Shown piece by piece: positions 43,510-53,307 of a DNA stretch of 64,000 nucleotides. The position numbers were made by a program, and so were the translations under genes. The stretch spans positions 18,639 to 82,638 of the forward strand of contig JAQIBS010000089.1 of the NCBI GenBank assembly GCA_027858965.1, read 5' to 3'. This DNA comes from Kiritimatiellia bacterium (GTDB lineage Bacteria; Verrucomicrobiota; Kiritimatiellia; RFP12; UBA1067). The notes beneath the pieces are model-generated. The model saw nothing but the letters and a program-made list of their open reading frames with translations, was not told the origin of the DNA and did no database searches. Position 1 is the first letter of the stretch. Every line of letters starts with the position of its first letter.

Positions 43510-44958
43510 ATGTATGAGGAAATTAACTACTTTGTAGAGGCAGATAAATATAACACAGTAAAACTGCAGGCGCTTCAGAACGTCAGAGAGATCTCTCCTC
43601 AATATCAAAAACGATTCCGCTGGTCAGAACGACATCTGCAATGTATCTGGTTTGACGAACGTTACCGTCCTGACAAATTAACACTCAGCTCAGGCGAAAG
43701 CTGTACCATAATAACCCCTGGAACCTGGAATATGGAAGCCGGCCCAGACTTTCTGGATGCACAGATAATGATCGAACCGGGTTCACGTCTTCTACGAGGT
43801 GATGTAGAAATCCATATCTATCCCTCAGACTGGGACCATCACAAACATAGCGGCAACCCAAATTATGACAATGTAGTTCTGCATGTCAGCTGGTTCAAAT
43901 CCCCCCCGGCTAAAACACTTCCAAAAAACATACTTTCCCTCTCTCTCTCCGAAAAAATGCTGGCAAGGCCCTGGATATCCATCACTGATATTGATATCAA
44001 AGCCTACCCTCATAACACACTGCCGCAGACACCGCGTCCCTGCCAGAGCTATCTGCAGAACAACCCCGATTACACCTATGCCCTGCTGTTAGCTGCCGGC
44101 TACCATCGTCTGCAGAACAAAACAATGACCATAACCCGATCGCTGGAGGATCGTGCAGAGAGAGAACAGATATTGTACGAGGAGTTCATGGCTGCGCTCG
44201 GTTACAAGCAGAATAAAACTCCATTCAGAGCTCTGGCAAAGATTGTCCCACTCACATCTTTCACGGAATCACGTGATCACAATCTGGCCATACTACTGGG
44301 GGCAGCCCGACTGCTACCACAGCCGGATGCCATAACCAATCCATCCGCAGCCAAGTACATAAGAACATTATGGGACATCTGGTGGAAATCCGGGCAGGAT
44401 GAGCTCGATCAAGATATCTTATGGACTCTGCATGGCCTGCGTCCAAACAACCACCCCACCCGTCGACTGGCTGCAGCGGCCGCGCTCTTTTCAGGCAGAC
44501 AGAATATAATTATGCAGCTTGATGAGATCAACACCGGCGACTCCGGAAAAGACTGGATTAATAAGGTCATAAAGAGCATCGATCAGAGCACCCTGTGGCC
44601 CTTCTGGAATGAGCGTCTCCTTTTTAACTCCACCCCTTCAGATTCGCACAGCTACAAGTTGCTGGGTCGGAAAAGAATCTCAGCAATACTTACCAATATC
44701 ATCATTCCTTTTTATGCTGCAGAAAAACGTCTTCCACTTAACACATTCAAAAGTCTGCCTGCTGAGGATATCTCATCCCCTATGCGGACAGCGGCCTTCT
44801 ACATACTGGGACGCGATCATAATCCTGCACTCTATGCAACCAACAATCTCTTGCAACAGGGACTTCTGCAGATCTATCTTGATTTCTGTCTGCCTGCCAG
44901 AACATCCTGTCAGGAGTGCCGCCTCAACGAAAGAATCAAGAGTGATTTAAGCATGTAG
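43510..44958 (+). CDS. DUF2851 family protein
   Basis: This 482-aa protein is of unknown function. The conserved N-terminal part reads WSERHLQCIWFDERY, TPGTWNMEAGPDFLDAQI, RGDVEIHIYPSDWDHHKHS and YDNVVLHVSW. Invariant acidic and histidine residues in this block (PDF.DA, GDVEIH) suggest an enzyme, possibly nuclease-like, but that is inference. CQECRLNER near the end contains a CxxC pair. GGAG at 43499 serves the ATG. It occurs in Bacteroidetes and PVC genomes. It stands alone between repeats. Confidence 0.88.
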   Translation: MYEEINYFVEADKYNTVKLQALQNVREISPQYQKRFRWSERHLQCIWFDERYRPDKLTLSSGESCTIITPGTWNMEAGPDFLDAQIMIEPGSRLLRGDVEIHIYPSDWDHHKHSGNPNYDNVVLHVSWFKSPPAKTLPKNILSLSLSEKMLARPWISITDIDIKAYPHNTLPQTPRPCQSYLQNNPDYTYALLLAAGYHRLQNKTMTITRSLEDRAEREQILYEEFMAALGYKQNKTPFRALAKIVPLTSFTESRDHNLAILLGAARLLPQPDAITNPSAAKYIRTLWDIWWKSGQDELDQDILWTLHGLRPNNHPTRRLAAAAALFSGRQNIIMQLDEINTGDSGKDWINKVIKSIDQSTLWPFWNERLLFNSTPSDSHSYKLLGRKRISAILTNIIIPFYAAEKRLPLNTFKSLPAEDISSPMRTAAFYILGRDHNPALYATNNLLQQGLLQIYLDFCLPARTSCQECRLNERIKSDLSM

Positions 44959-44991
44959 TTAGTTGCTATTCAATCAACTTCTGTCACGAAA

Positions 44992-45165
44992 AACAAGAAA
45001 TTCGCGATAGTTCAAGTGGTTAAAATCGTTAAAAAGGTTGAAATGGCTTCCGTTGTTCCGTCTTTACGCGCCCTCCCGCATTCGCGTGAGAGCCGCGTCC
45101 TACAAGCCTTCGACCACTTTACCCTCTTCAACTCTTTTAACCTTCAACCCTTTTAACCATCTCTC
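44992..45165 (-). repeat. Family H inverted-arm repeat with D insert (H4)
   Basis: This is the inverted counterpart of 42068-42245. GGTTGAAATGG words, CTTCCGTTGTTCC, the D block (about 45064-45104) and CTTTTAACC words appear in reverse order. It adjoins family A copy 5. Confidence 0.8.
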
Positions 45166-45286
45166 CTATGCAACGCAAAGCGTTGTTGTCTAAAGCTGCG
45201 GCGTTTAACACACAAAGGGACATTAGGAACAAATAGGTCCGTTCATCACAAGATCTTAATTTGGTTGCGGCTGAAAGCAGCTTTAG
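45166..45286 (-). repeat. Family A structured repeat, copy 5
   Basis: Read on the minus strand, the arms are CTAAAGCTGC and GCAGCTTTAG, a perfect 10-bp stem with a third pair changed on both sides relative to copy 4. The second hairpin CAACGC-TTT-GCGTTG is perfect, then CATAG. The central part has diverged. Confidence 0.85.
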
Positions 45287-45327
45287 GATTTACGCTTGTA
45301 ATTTAGCACCGATGCAAATATCATTCC

Positions 45328-45420
45328 CCTGACCTCTGAATTATGATCCCTGACACCTGACGCCTGATTCCTGACACCTGACGCCTGATTCCTGACGCCT
45401 GACACTCAATACTCGATACG
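45328..45420 (+). repeat. CCTGACACCTGACGCCTGATT tandem array
   Basis: About five degenerate units built from CTGACACCTGA, CGCCTGATT and CCTGACGCC reach to 5 nt before the EamA ATG. There are no CRISPR-like spacers: the units are directly adjacent. Confidence 0.8.
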
Positions 45421-45424
45421 CCCC

Positions 45425-46285
45425 ATGATTTATTTAATATCCGCATCATTAATCTGGTGTTTCTCCTTTGGTTTAATAGGAAACACATTAGCTGGACTGC
45501 CCCCCGCCTGGCTGGCCGCAACACGTCTGTTGCTTGCCTCTCTGATATTTGCGCCATTTATCAAACGTATAAAATTCAAAACAGCAATGAATCTCTTTCT
45601 GATCGGGGCCGTTCAATTCGGTTTGATGTATCTGGCCTACATGTACAGTTTTCAAACATTGAAATCACACGAGGTCGCACTTTTCACAATCTTCACACCC
45701 ATCTATGTTTCGCTAATCAACGATATACAGAAGAGAATTTTTCAGCCACGGAATCTGCTGCTGGCATCAGTAGCTGTAATCGGGGCAGCCGTTATCCTCT
45801 GGAACAAAGAGAGTCGCATAGCATCACTGACTGGATTCTGTTATGTACAGATCTCCGGCATCTGCTTTGCCTTGGGACAGCTGCTCTACCGCAAAGCATT
45901 CAGCGGACACAGCGATGAGTTACCAAAAAAGGCCGATAAAAACATTTTCGCATGGCTCTACATCGGCGGATTTACTATGCTGCTTCCATTTGCTCTGGGT
46001 GATATAGTCAGGGAGATACCGCATCCAGACTTTAAACAGATTATAACGATTATCTACCTTGGAATTGTAGCCTCGGGCATTGCGTTCTTCCTCTGGAACA
46101 AAGGGGCACGAATGGTCACAACGGCAACACTGGCGGTCATGAACAATCTGAAGATCCCAGCCGGAGTACTGGTATCGCTATTTATTTTTCAGGAAAAGAC
46201 CAATCTGATAACACTCCTGATTGGAACGTCCCTGATAACATCCGCAGTTTTGATGTGCAAGTTTCGCAGAAAAATAGAGAGGTGA
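45425..46285 (+). CDS. EamA/DMT-family transporter
   Basis: This 286-aa inner-membrane protein has ten predicted helices in two EamA repeats. It begins MIYLISASLIWCFSFGLIG, has FQTLKSHEVALFTIFTPIYV at the end of the first half, and has LGIVASGIAFFLWNKGARMV and PAGVLVSLFIFQEKTN in the second. Members export or import small metabolites; the substrate is unknown. No Shine-Dalgarno sequence precedes the ATG, because the tandem array reaches it. The 391-bp gap after it (46286-46676) contains only a 'ctcgcgcagagccgc'-type repeat and no gene. Confidence 0.9.
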   Translation: MIYLISASLIWCFSFGLIGNTLAGLPPAWLAATRLLLASLIFAPFIKRIKFKTAMNLFLIGAVQFGLMYLAYMYSFQTLKSHEVALFTIFTPIYVSLINDIQKRIFQPRNLLLASVAVIGAAVILWNKESRIASLTGFCYVQISGICFALGQLLYRKAFSGHSDELPKKADKNIFAWLYIGGFTMLLPFALGDIVREIPHPDFKQIITIIYLGIVASGIAFFLWNKGARMVTTATLAVMNNLKIPAGVLVSLFIFQEKTNLITLLIGTSLITSAVLMCKFRRKIER

Positions 46286-46676
46286 AAACGTTGTGTAGTA
46301 GGGCTACGACGAAGTCTCGGTAATGGATGAAGGGAGTGCAATAATCTGTTGCAATGTAGCAATGTAGCAGTTTTTTTGAGGTGAAAAAATTTAGAAGTGA
46401 AATATATTTGCTTTTTCAGTCTCGCGCAGAGCCGCTGGGGCGCAGAGATGGGAGGGCGAAGCTCTTGCTGAGCCGCTGTGTCTCAACATGGCACGCAGGA
46501 GCCTTGGCGAAGGAGGGTATTCCCTCTGTGTCACTGCGTCTCCGTGTTAAAATAATCATCTTGCTTATTTCAACTATAAAATTATCGTGGTATGTGCTTT
46601 TTCCGTAAACACACCTCAATGAATATTATGAACTCAGCATATCGCAAAATTCATATTGGGGTACAGCGTCGCAGCT

Positions 46677-47792
46677 TTAGTCGAAATACATATCGGGCGG
46701 CGGCGGAATCTTGAGATCAGCGACAGGAATCGGCCGTACAGGTTGCTCTTTAACAAATTTCTCTACAACAGCAACATCCTCACCGGTGGATTCCCCAACG
46801 GGTGCCGTCAGCTTGAACAAAGCCGTAATACCGACAACCATAAAGACAATTACAATCAAACCTAGCAATCCATAGATATAAAAACTTTTTTTGTTTAAAT
46901 CAAAAGGAAGCCTATCGCATAACTGCTCAATAAAGCTGTTAAAGCCAGAGAGAAACGAATCAAGAAGACGCTTGAACTTTACTTTCGATGTAGCTGTTCT
47001 GATTTCAGACTCATATGATTTATCCATACGCCCGCCAATCTGAAAGATCGGCAGTTTCTGATTGGTTCCAATATGTAACTCTCCCGTCTCTTTCTTTTCG
47101 CTAACACTATTCTCATCCATCAACCGGCGAGCTTCTGCAATTCGTTCCTGCAACGGGGTTGTGTTAAAAAGGTTCGGCTCATCAGAATCAAACAAACCAT
47201 CACTGACTTCAGGTACAACCTGCTCATCATCGATAGTTGGTTCCGGTGCTACTGATTCAACAGAAGCTGAGACAGGCGCTGATATAACCACAGGTGCTGA
47301 ATCATCTTCCGCAAGCTGGGATTCGACAGCCACAGGCTCACTGAAAATTTCAGCAGCAGATTCGTCTGAGACCTCAATCTGCGGTAGTGCCTTTGGAGCG
47401 ACATCAAGATTCTTAACGGCCGGTGCAGGTACAATTTCAACACGTTGCGGTATATTTACATTCGGTTCAGAGAGCTCCTCTTTCTGAATGGCCCGCGGAA
47501 CTGGAGTTTCCTGAACATCCGGTCTTTCAAGCTCTCGTTTACGCAGTTCAGGAACGGCTTTCCCTGAATAAATATCCATAAACTCATCAATCAGCGGCTG
47601 AACATCAATCTCAAGTAACTCCGCATAAAGCTTCAAAAATCCGCGACCGTATATGGGTGCAGCAATTCTATGAAAGTCCTCATTCTCGAGTTCTTGCACA
47701 ATCTGCACCATCATATTAGTTTGCTCAGCCACATCGGTGGGTGACAGACCCTTCTCTTCACGGGCGCTTTTCAATATATTTCCAAGTGACAT
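46677..47792 (-). CDS. RodZ-like membrane-anchored helix-turn-helix protein
   Basis: This 371-aa protein has an N-terminal HTH_25/RodZ-type domain (LGNILKSAREEKGLSPTDVA, about 4-75, with YGRGFLKLYAELLEID). A long acidic, Pro/Val-rich linker follows (about 80-300), then one membrane helix (FYIYGLLGLIVIVFMVVGIT) and a short proline-rich end (PPPPDMYFD). RodZ links MreB to the envelope in rod-shaped cells, but the usual beta-sheet periplasmic domain is missing here. ATG at 47792 has AAGGTGG. It follows ftsK by 14 nt in the same unit. Confidence 0.82.
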   Translation of the reverse strand: MSLGNILKSAREEKGLSPTDVAEQTNMMVQIVQELENEDFHRIAAPIYGRGFLKLYAELLEIDVQPLIDEFMDIYSGKAVPELRKRELERPDVQETPVPRAIQKEELSEPNVNIPQRVEIVPAPAVKNLDVAPKALPQIEVSDESAAEIFSEPVAVESQLAEDDSAPVVISAPVSASVESVAPEPTIDDEQVVPEVSDGLFDSDEPNLFNTTPLQERIAEARRLMDENSVSEKKETGELHIGTNQKLPIFQIGGRMDKSYESEIRTATSKVKFKRLLDSFLSGFNSFIEQLCDRLPFDLNKKSFYIYGLLGLIVIVFMVVGITALFKLTAPVGESTGEDVAVVEKFVKEQPVRPIPVADLKIPPPPDMYFD

Positions 47793-47806
47793 ACTATCCA
47801 CCTTTC

Positions 47807-50497
47807 TTAACTCTCAAAAATTTTCGTTGGCAACTCATCGGTTACATTGCTTTGATCAACCATCTCTATTTGATCAGGAGAATCTACTTCAAGTGTGGTA
47901 TTTTCTCCTGGAAGAGGCTGTTCCATATCCATCAAAATCTCACGGGAATTTCCTGTACCTATAGGCGATACAATCCCGCGGTCCTCAAGCATATCAAGAA
48001 CAGTATTGGCACGTGAATAACCAACTTTCAGCTTACGTCTAAGCAACTCACCAGAAACCCGCTTATGAACTCTGATCATCTCAATAGCATCTATAAAAAG
48101 CTGTTCAAGCTCATCATTACGTTTTTCATCCTGCACCACTGCTTTACTTACTGGAGCTTCATCAACCTCATCTTCCTTCATAATATCTTCAGGGTCGGAC
48201 TCTTTGATCTTATCCAGGCGCCTTGACAGCTTCTTGTCATAGATCGGTGCATAACGTTCCTTAACATAAGAGACAATCCGGTTAACCTCTCCTCCATTAA
48301 CCCAGGCACCCTGCGCACGCAGAAGATCAGCACCACTCTGAAGGAAAAGCATATCACCACAACCAATAAGATTCTCAGCCCCTGGTGAGTCAAGAATAAC
48401 ACGACTGTCATTTGACTGCGACACCTTAAATGCAATACGGCCCGGTATATTTGCCTTAATTGTACCTGTGATTACATTAACCGATGGTCTCTGCGTTGCC
48501 AGCACCATGTGAATTCCAACGGCTCGCGAAAGGGCACACAGACGAGAAATTATCGGTTCAACCTCCTTGCCAGCCACACTCATAATATCAGCGACCTCAT
48601 CAATCACAATCACAATATATGGAAGTTTGGCAGGATCACCACTGCGGTCCTCAATATTACCCTCAAAGAGATCAGTCTCATGCACAATTTGGCGACTATT
48701 ATAATCTACAATATTTTTAGCCCCCATTTTCTGCAGCAGACGGTAGCGTTTATCCATCTCACTGACAGCCCACTTCAAGCCAAAGACAACCTTTGCAGGA
48801 TCATTAATAACCGGCACCAGTAGATGCGGCAGATCATTATAAGCAACAAACTCAACCCGTTTAGGATCAATCAGGATGAGCTTAACCTGATCAGGCGTTC
48901 GACTCATTAACAGACCACACAAGAAGGCATTCAGACAGACACTTTTACCAGACCCGGTTGACCCGGCAACCAGCATATGCGGTGCTTTGGCAAGATCATA
49001 GATAAAGTCATCACCTGATACATTCTTACCAACAGCCAGCGGAAGCTGCATTTTATTATTTTGCCATGCAGATCCCTCTATAATAGATCTGAATGTCACA
49101 GAGCGAGCCCGCTTGTTAGGGATCTCAATACCTACAGCCTTGCGACCGGGAATCGGCGCCTCTACCCTCAAACTAACGGCAGCCAGACTCATCTTTAAAT
49201 TATTACTCAGAGCGGCAATGCGTTCGACCCTGATATGCGGAGCTGGTTCCAGCTCATACTGAGTAACAACCGGACCGGGTTTGATACCAACAATCTTTGC
49301 AGGTATTTTAAAATGATCCAGAACCGTCACCAGCTCCCGAGCCATCTCATCCACGCTTCCGTGATCAGCCTTATCGGTAGGTATAGGATCAAGTAAATCA
49401 ATGGGAGGCAACATGTAATCAACCAGCGGTTTTGGTGCATCCGAAACCTTTGCCTTATCGACTTTTTTTTCAGCAACTGGAGCTGGCGCGACACCAAGGG
49501 ATGCTTTTGGTTGCCTTACAGCTGCAGCAGATTGCGGAACCGACACAGGCGACGCTCTAAAAGCAGGCTGTGCCTTCGGTGCAGCCGCAGCCCTTCGAGC
49601 GGCATCGGCCTGTTTCCTGATACGTTCAATCTCAAAAGCATGATTCTTTTGTTGAGCTTCAACCTGTCGTTGCAAGGCCTGCCCCTGCTTTAATGCACGT
49701 TTTTTAGCAGCTTCCTCTTTTTTCAGCAGATGTTGCTTCTCACGCTCTTCCTCACGAACCTTCTTAGCGGCCAGCCGTGCCTCTTTGGCTGCATCACGCG
49801 CCTCTTTTCTATGTAATTTTTTAACCTCAGCCGAGTTAGGAAGCACCTTATCGTCAGCATAGTCGTCTTCATCATTCTGGCGCGCCATAACCCATTCGCT
49901 ACAAAAGCCTAGAAACGCTATGACATTCCTTGCGCCAACAATCATAAAGAGAGCAAAGATCATAATACAAAGCATCAGAATCCCTCCCCCGACAGGACTT
50001 ATCAACTTTGTCAGCACCTTTGTCATAACCGCATATCCCAAAGCCCCTCCAGCATTGGGATAGATATTATTATCAAGCAGAATGCCCTTTAAAGCTGTTT
50101 CACTTCCAAGCTGCAGCATACATGCCAGCGCTGCGATAAAAAGCAGTACCCAGACAATCCTGCGTGCGGCATTGATCAACCTGCCTGTAACCATGAGAAT
50201 GCCAAACATTATAACAAAAAATGGTACTGTCCAAAGCGCAAGACCGACATAGGTATATCCCAGGAAAACAGACCAGGCTCCAACAAGCCCAATCATATTG
50301 GATGTGGGATTCAAAGGAGGTGAATTAAGCCAGCTGATATCACGCCAGTTATAAGTCACAATACTCAAAAGCGGGAAGACAGAGAGTGGCAGTAAAAGAA
50401 GCCCTATCACTCTTTTTTTTATCCGACGCTCTAAATCCATCCGGTCTGGCTCCGGAGCTTTTGATGCACGTCTTTTTTTTATTCTTGGAACAGCCAT
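47807..50497 (-). CDS. ftsK: DNA translocase FtsK/SpoIIIE
   Basis: This 896-aa septal DNA pump clears and orients chromosome termini and activates Xer recombination. Four N-terminal membrane helices (about 30-200) are followed by a Lys/Ala-rich charged linker with coiled-coil character (REEEREKQHLLKKEEAAKK). The RecA-like motor has Walker A VAGSTGSGKSV, Walker B YIVIVIDEVAD and LATQRPSVNVITG. The C-terminal gamma winged helix has VSGELLRRKLKVGYSRANTV. Downstream of cdaR and followed by the RodZ-like gene, it belongs to the ftsH-folP-cdaA-cdaR-ftsK unit. Confidence 0.96.
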   Translation of the reverse strand: MAVPRIKKRRASKAPEPDRMDLERRIKKRVIGLLLLPLSVFPLLSIVTYNWRDISWLNSPPLNPTSNMIGLVGAWSVFLGYTYVGLALWTVPFFVIMFGILMVTGRLINAARRIVWVLLFIAALACMLQLGSETALKGILLDNNIYPNAGGALGYAVMTKVLTKLISPVGGGILMLCIMIFALFMIVGARNVIAFLGFCSEWVMARQNDEDDYADDKVLPNSAEVKKLHRKEARDAAKEARLAAKKVREEEREKQHLLKKEEAAKKRALKQGQALQRQVEAQQKNHAFEIERIRKQADAARRAAAAPKAQPAFRASPVSVPQSAAAVRQPKASLGVAPAPVAEKKVDKAKVSDAPKPLVDYMLPPIDLLDPIPTDKADHGSVDEMARELVTVLDHFKIPAKIVGIKPGPVVTQYELEPAPHIRVERIAALSNNLKMSLAAVSLRVEAPIPGRKAVGIEIPNKRARSVTFRSIIEGSAWQNNKMQLPLAVGKNVSGDDFIYDLAKAPHMLVAGSTGSGKSVCLNAFLCGLLMSRTPDQVKLILIDPKRVEFVAYNDLPHLLVPVINDPAKVVFGLKWAVSEMDKRYRLLQKMGAKNIVDYNSRQIVHETDLFEGNIEDRSGDPAKLPYIVIVIDEVADIMSVAGKEVEPIISRLCALSRAVGIHMVLATQRPSVNVITGTIKANIPGRIAFKVSQSNDSRVILDSPGAENLIGCGDMLFLQSGADLLRAQGAWVNGGEVNRIVSYVKERYAPIYDKKLSRRLDKIKESDPEDIMKEDEVDEAPVSKAVVQDEKRNDELEQLFIDAIEMIRVHKRVSGELLRRKLKVGYSRANTVLDMLEDRGIVSPIGTGNSREILMDMEQPLPGENTTLEVDSPDQIEMVDQSNVTDELPTKIFES

Positions 50498-50504
50498 AAT
50501 TATT

Positions 50505-51524
50505 TCAAGGTTTTTTATTCGTTATCGGTTCAGCGGGGTTCAAATCAACAATAGGAATAAGATTGACCGTTTCGGGAAGAGATTTCACCGAGTCAATTTC
50601 AAGTCCCTGCCTGACATGTACAATCACAGGCACCTCATTTGTCAAACCGGGAACAAGGGGAATATTCCCATCTACAGACACCATTATATCACTAAACTTA
50701 ACGCTTTTCAGGAGTTCCGATCGTCCATTAACCTCAACATCTACAAACTGCGGCTCTGTAAACCACCGATTGGCAGCACCTGTCGGTTGTGATACAGACA
50801 ACGGCACATGCTCAATCTTTGTGGTTGCATTTTTGCTGCTAATAAAGACATCAACCACCATATCCGGAGGTTCAATTGTAACATTAACGGCATTTCCCGG
50901 AGGGATCAAGCGCAACCTGGTAGTATAAGACTCAAGACGACCTTCCACATTGATAGCCTCACATTGTATCCGAGTGTTATCTACATCAAAAGACTTCAGT
51001 AAACGTCGTGAACCGGTCACCACGGCATTGGTCACATCATACTTTAATTTTACTGATCCCCGTGCAACCCCCTCAAGAGAAGGAACAGCAACCGCCAACG
51101 GGATTGATACAGGAAAATCAAATTTCACATCTATGACCGAAGGTTCTATCTTTACAATGCGTGCATCACGAACTCCCTGAATATTCTTGGCACGAACCTT
51201 AACTTTAACCGTATCCAAGATGCTGTTACTCTTCTGCCTGGCCCGAATGGTGCAATTCAAGCTTGAATCAGCAATCGCACTAATATCATTGTAGGAGCCG
51301 CGAATCTTAACCTGCACCGAACGCGGTTCAACCGACCATATTGCGGCATCACCTGCACCGCTGTCATTATTCACTTCTACAGGTACAGAGATCACCTTCA
51401 TATGACTGATATCAGAACGAATAGAAAAATAGACTAAAATTGCTATCACCAATGCAAGTAGCTTCCAGTAACCGTTATTCAGAAAAAGAATATGCAAAAC
51501 AGTCTTGAATTTATTTAGATGCAT
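50505..51524 (-). CDS. cdaR: CdaR/YbbR-domain protein
   Basis: This 339-aa protein is anchored by one N-terminal helix (GYWKLLALVIAILVYFSI) and has about four extracytoplasmic YbbR repeats. The repeats contain PVEVNNDSG, WSVEPRSVQVKIRGSYNDI, EPSVIDVKFD and TEPQFVDVEVNGRSE. CdaR binds and modulates the diadenylate cyclase CdaA encoded just upstream. The start MHLNKFKTV at 51524 has AAGGAG and overlaps the cdaA end by 14 bp. Confidence 0.9.
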   Translation of the reverse strand: MHLNKFKTVLHILFLNNGYWKLLALVIAILVYFSIRSDISHMKVISVPVEVNNDSGAGDAAIWSVEPRSVQVKIRGSYNDISAIADSSLNCTIRARQKSNSILDTVKVKVRAKNIQGVRDARIVKIEPSVIDVKFDFPVSIPLAVAVPSLEGVARGSVKLKYDVTNAVVTGSRRLLKSFDVDNTRIQCEAINVEGRLESYTTRLRLIPPGNAVNVTIEPPDMVVDVFISSKNATTKIEHVPLSVSQPTGAANRWFTEPQFVDVEVNGRSELLKSVKFSDIMVSVDGNIPLVPGLTNEVPVIVHVRQGLEIDSVKSLPETVNLIPIVDLNPAEPITNKKP

Positions 51525-52386
51525 CTGTCTCCTTTTTCTGTTTTCTCGATTTGATATACACTTCAACCTGTTTGGCAAACCATATAGAGAGCTGATCGGT
51601 TAACGAAAGATTGCTGACTCTCTTCTGATGCGGCATAGCAACACGCAGCCAGCGAAGCATCACCTTGCGCACATTATCTTTACCCGAATATCTGTGCAAC
51701 TTCCCATTATAGGCAATCGAAATTGCACCGGTCTCCTCGGAAACAACAAAGATAACCGCATCAGTCTCCTCGCTCAATCCAACAGCGGCCCTGTGACGCA
51801 TTCCGGATGAGATCAATTCACTCTGATTTGAAACAGGAAACAGACAATGTCCCGCAGATATGCGGCCATCCCTGATTACAATACCACCATCATGCAAAGG
51901 CAAAGGAGGTGTGAAAATCGACACCAGCAACTCATGACTCAAAAGTGCATTTAACATAATCCCTGACTCTTCATATCCGCGCAATGATATACCACGCTCA
52001 ATTGCAATCAAAGCACCTATGCGCAAACGCGACATATTCATAACTGATTTAGTCAGGATTTCAGTTACCGGAACCTTCTCCAGAGTATACTGCCGTTTGA
52101 AAAACCGCTGCCCTCCCACAAGTGCTAGAATACGACGAATATCCTGCTGAAAGACCACCACCATACTTAAGGCAAGATAGATAAGTAAAAAATAAACAAC
52201 TCTAGCCAGTACGGCAAACTGGAAGAGGTATGTAAACAGAAGCAGAGATACAACCATCACACAAAAACCAAGCAGAACCTGAGCACTACGAGTGCCCTTT
52301 ACAAGACGTATCAGGCCATAGATAGCCAGATACAGAACAAATATCTGCATTATATCATTAAAGCCTATCTGTAAACTCTCTAACAT
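51511..52386 (-). CDS. cdaA: Diadenylate cyclase CdaA
   Basis: This 291-aa protein has three N-terminal membrane helices (about 10-85) and a DAC (DisA_N) catalytic domain, and makes c-di-AMP from ATP. The catalytic motifs are PLHDGGIVIRDGRI and MRHRAAVGLSEETDA. The first is DGG where most members have DGA, a mild change that may be tolerated. Its start overlaps the folP stop codon by 1 nt. With cdaR it forms the standard cdaA-cdaR pair, which in many bacteria controls potassium and osmotic balance. Confidence 0.94.
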   Translation of the reverse strand: MLESLQIGFNDIMQIFVLYLAIYGLIRLVKGTRSAQVLLGFCVMVVSLLLFTYLFQFAVLARVVYFLLIYLALSMVVVFQQDIRRILALVGGQRFFKRQYTLEKVPVTEILTKSVMNMSRLRIGALIAIERGISLRGYEESGIMLNALLSHELLVSIFTPPLPLHDGGIVIRDGRISAGHCLFPVSNQSELISSGMRHRAAVGLSEETDAVIFVVSEETGAISIAYNGKLHRYSGKDNVRKVMLRWLRVAMPHQKRVSNLSLTDQLSIWFAKQVEVYIKSRKQKKETDASK

Positions 52387-53258
52387 TATGCTCTCTTTTC
52401 TCCAGCCTCACAAAGCGCACTTAAAACAGAAACAGCCTGAAAACTCTCTTTAACATCGTGCACACGTATAATGGAAGCACCATGTAATATGCTCCAAACC
52501 GCAGCCCCAAGACTTCCACCAACTCTATCAGCGGCACTATGGACATTACAAATCTCACCAACAAAACGTTTGCGGGATAGCCCCACCATTACCGGAGCCA
52601 GCTCCATAAACTTTTCCAGTCCAGCCAGCAGCTCAAGGTTATGATTTAATTTTTTGGCAAACCCTATTCCTGGATCAACAACCATTTGTTGAACCTCAAT
52701 ACCGTTTTCCAAAGCAAAATCCAAACTCACTTTAAGCCCGTTAAAAACATCGATAACAACATCATCGTAAAAAGCCTGATCATTCATTGTATCAGGAGTT
52801 CCCCGCATATGCATTACCACCAGTCCGACTCCGCATTCAGCCACCATACGGGCCAAGGCTGCATCTCCATCAATCGGCATAATATTGTTAACAATGGAAG
52901 CACCCTCATCAACCGCCGATTGCGCAACCACTGCATGGCGCGTATCAATTGAAACGGGGACCTTTACCGCTGTTTTCAAAGCCTTGATAACAGGAATAAC
53001 CCGCTTAAGTTCATCCGCAATAGAGACCGATTGTGCGCCCGGACGTGTGGACTCGCCGCCCACATCAATAATATCCGCTCCTTCATCAATCATTTGATGC
53101 GCATGCTCTACAGCGGCAGCGGTATCCAAATAAAGGCCGCCATCAGAAAAAGAGTCGGGGGTCACATTGAGGATGCCCATAACAAGAGCTCTTTCCAGCG
53201 AAAGCATGGCATCACCACACTTCCAGCATCTCTTCTCCTGTTTTGCAAACTCATACAT
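52386..53258 (-). CDS. folP: Dihydropteroate synthase
   Basis: This 290-aa enzyme condenses p-aminobenzoate with dihydropterin pyrophosphate in folate synthesis and is the sulfonamide target. VMGILNVTPDSFSDGG, GADIIDVGGESTRPGA, DPGIGFAKKLNHNLELL and GLSRKRFVG are all present. The start MYEFAKQEK is kept because CWKCGDAMLSLERAL before the first motif matches the family's N-terminal strand. It lies between ftsH and cdaA, a widespread gene order. Confidence 0.95.
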   Translation of the reverse strand: MYEFAKQEKRCWKCGDAMLSLERALVMGILNVTPDSFSDGGLYLDTAAAVEHAHQMIDEGADIIDVGGESTRPGAQSVSIADELKRVIPVIKALKTAVKVPVSIDTRHAVVAQSAVDEGASIVNNIMPIDGDAALARMVAECGVGLVVMHMRGTPDTMNDQAFYDDVVIDVFNGLKVSLDFALENGIEVQQMVVDPGIGFAKKLNHNLELLAGLEKFMELAPVMVGLSRKRFVGEICNVHSAADRVGGSLGAAVWSILHGASIIRVHDVKESFQAVSVLSALCEAGEKRA

Positions 53259-53307
53259 TTTATTCTACTCCAGTCAGCAGCACCAAGACCGCCGCACGCA
53301 CCTGCAC

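Noticed and set aside
45328..45420. CRISPR array
   Set aside because: The units are directly adjacent and degenerate, with no unique spacers. The arrays at 59-110, 31777-31834 and 58024-58148 fail for the same reason.
46286..46676. Gene in the EamA-RodZ gap
   Set aside because: The reading frames are short and run through 'cgcagagccgctg'-type repeat text with no ribosome-binding site.
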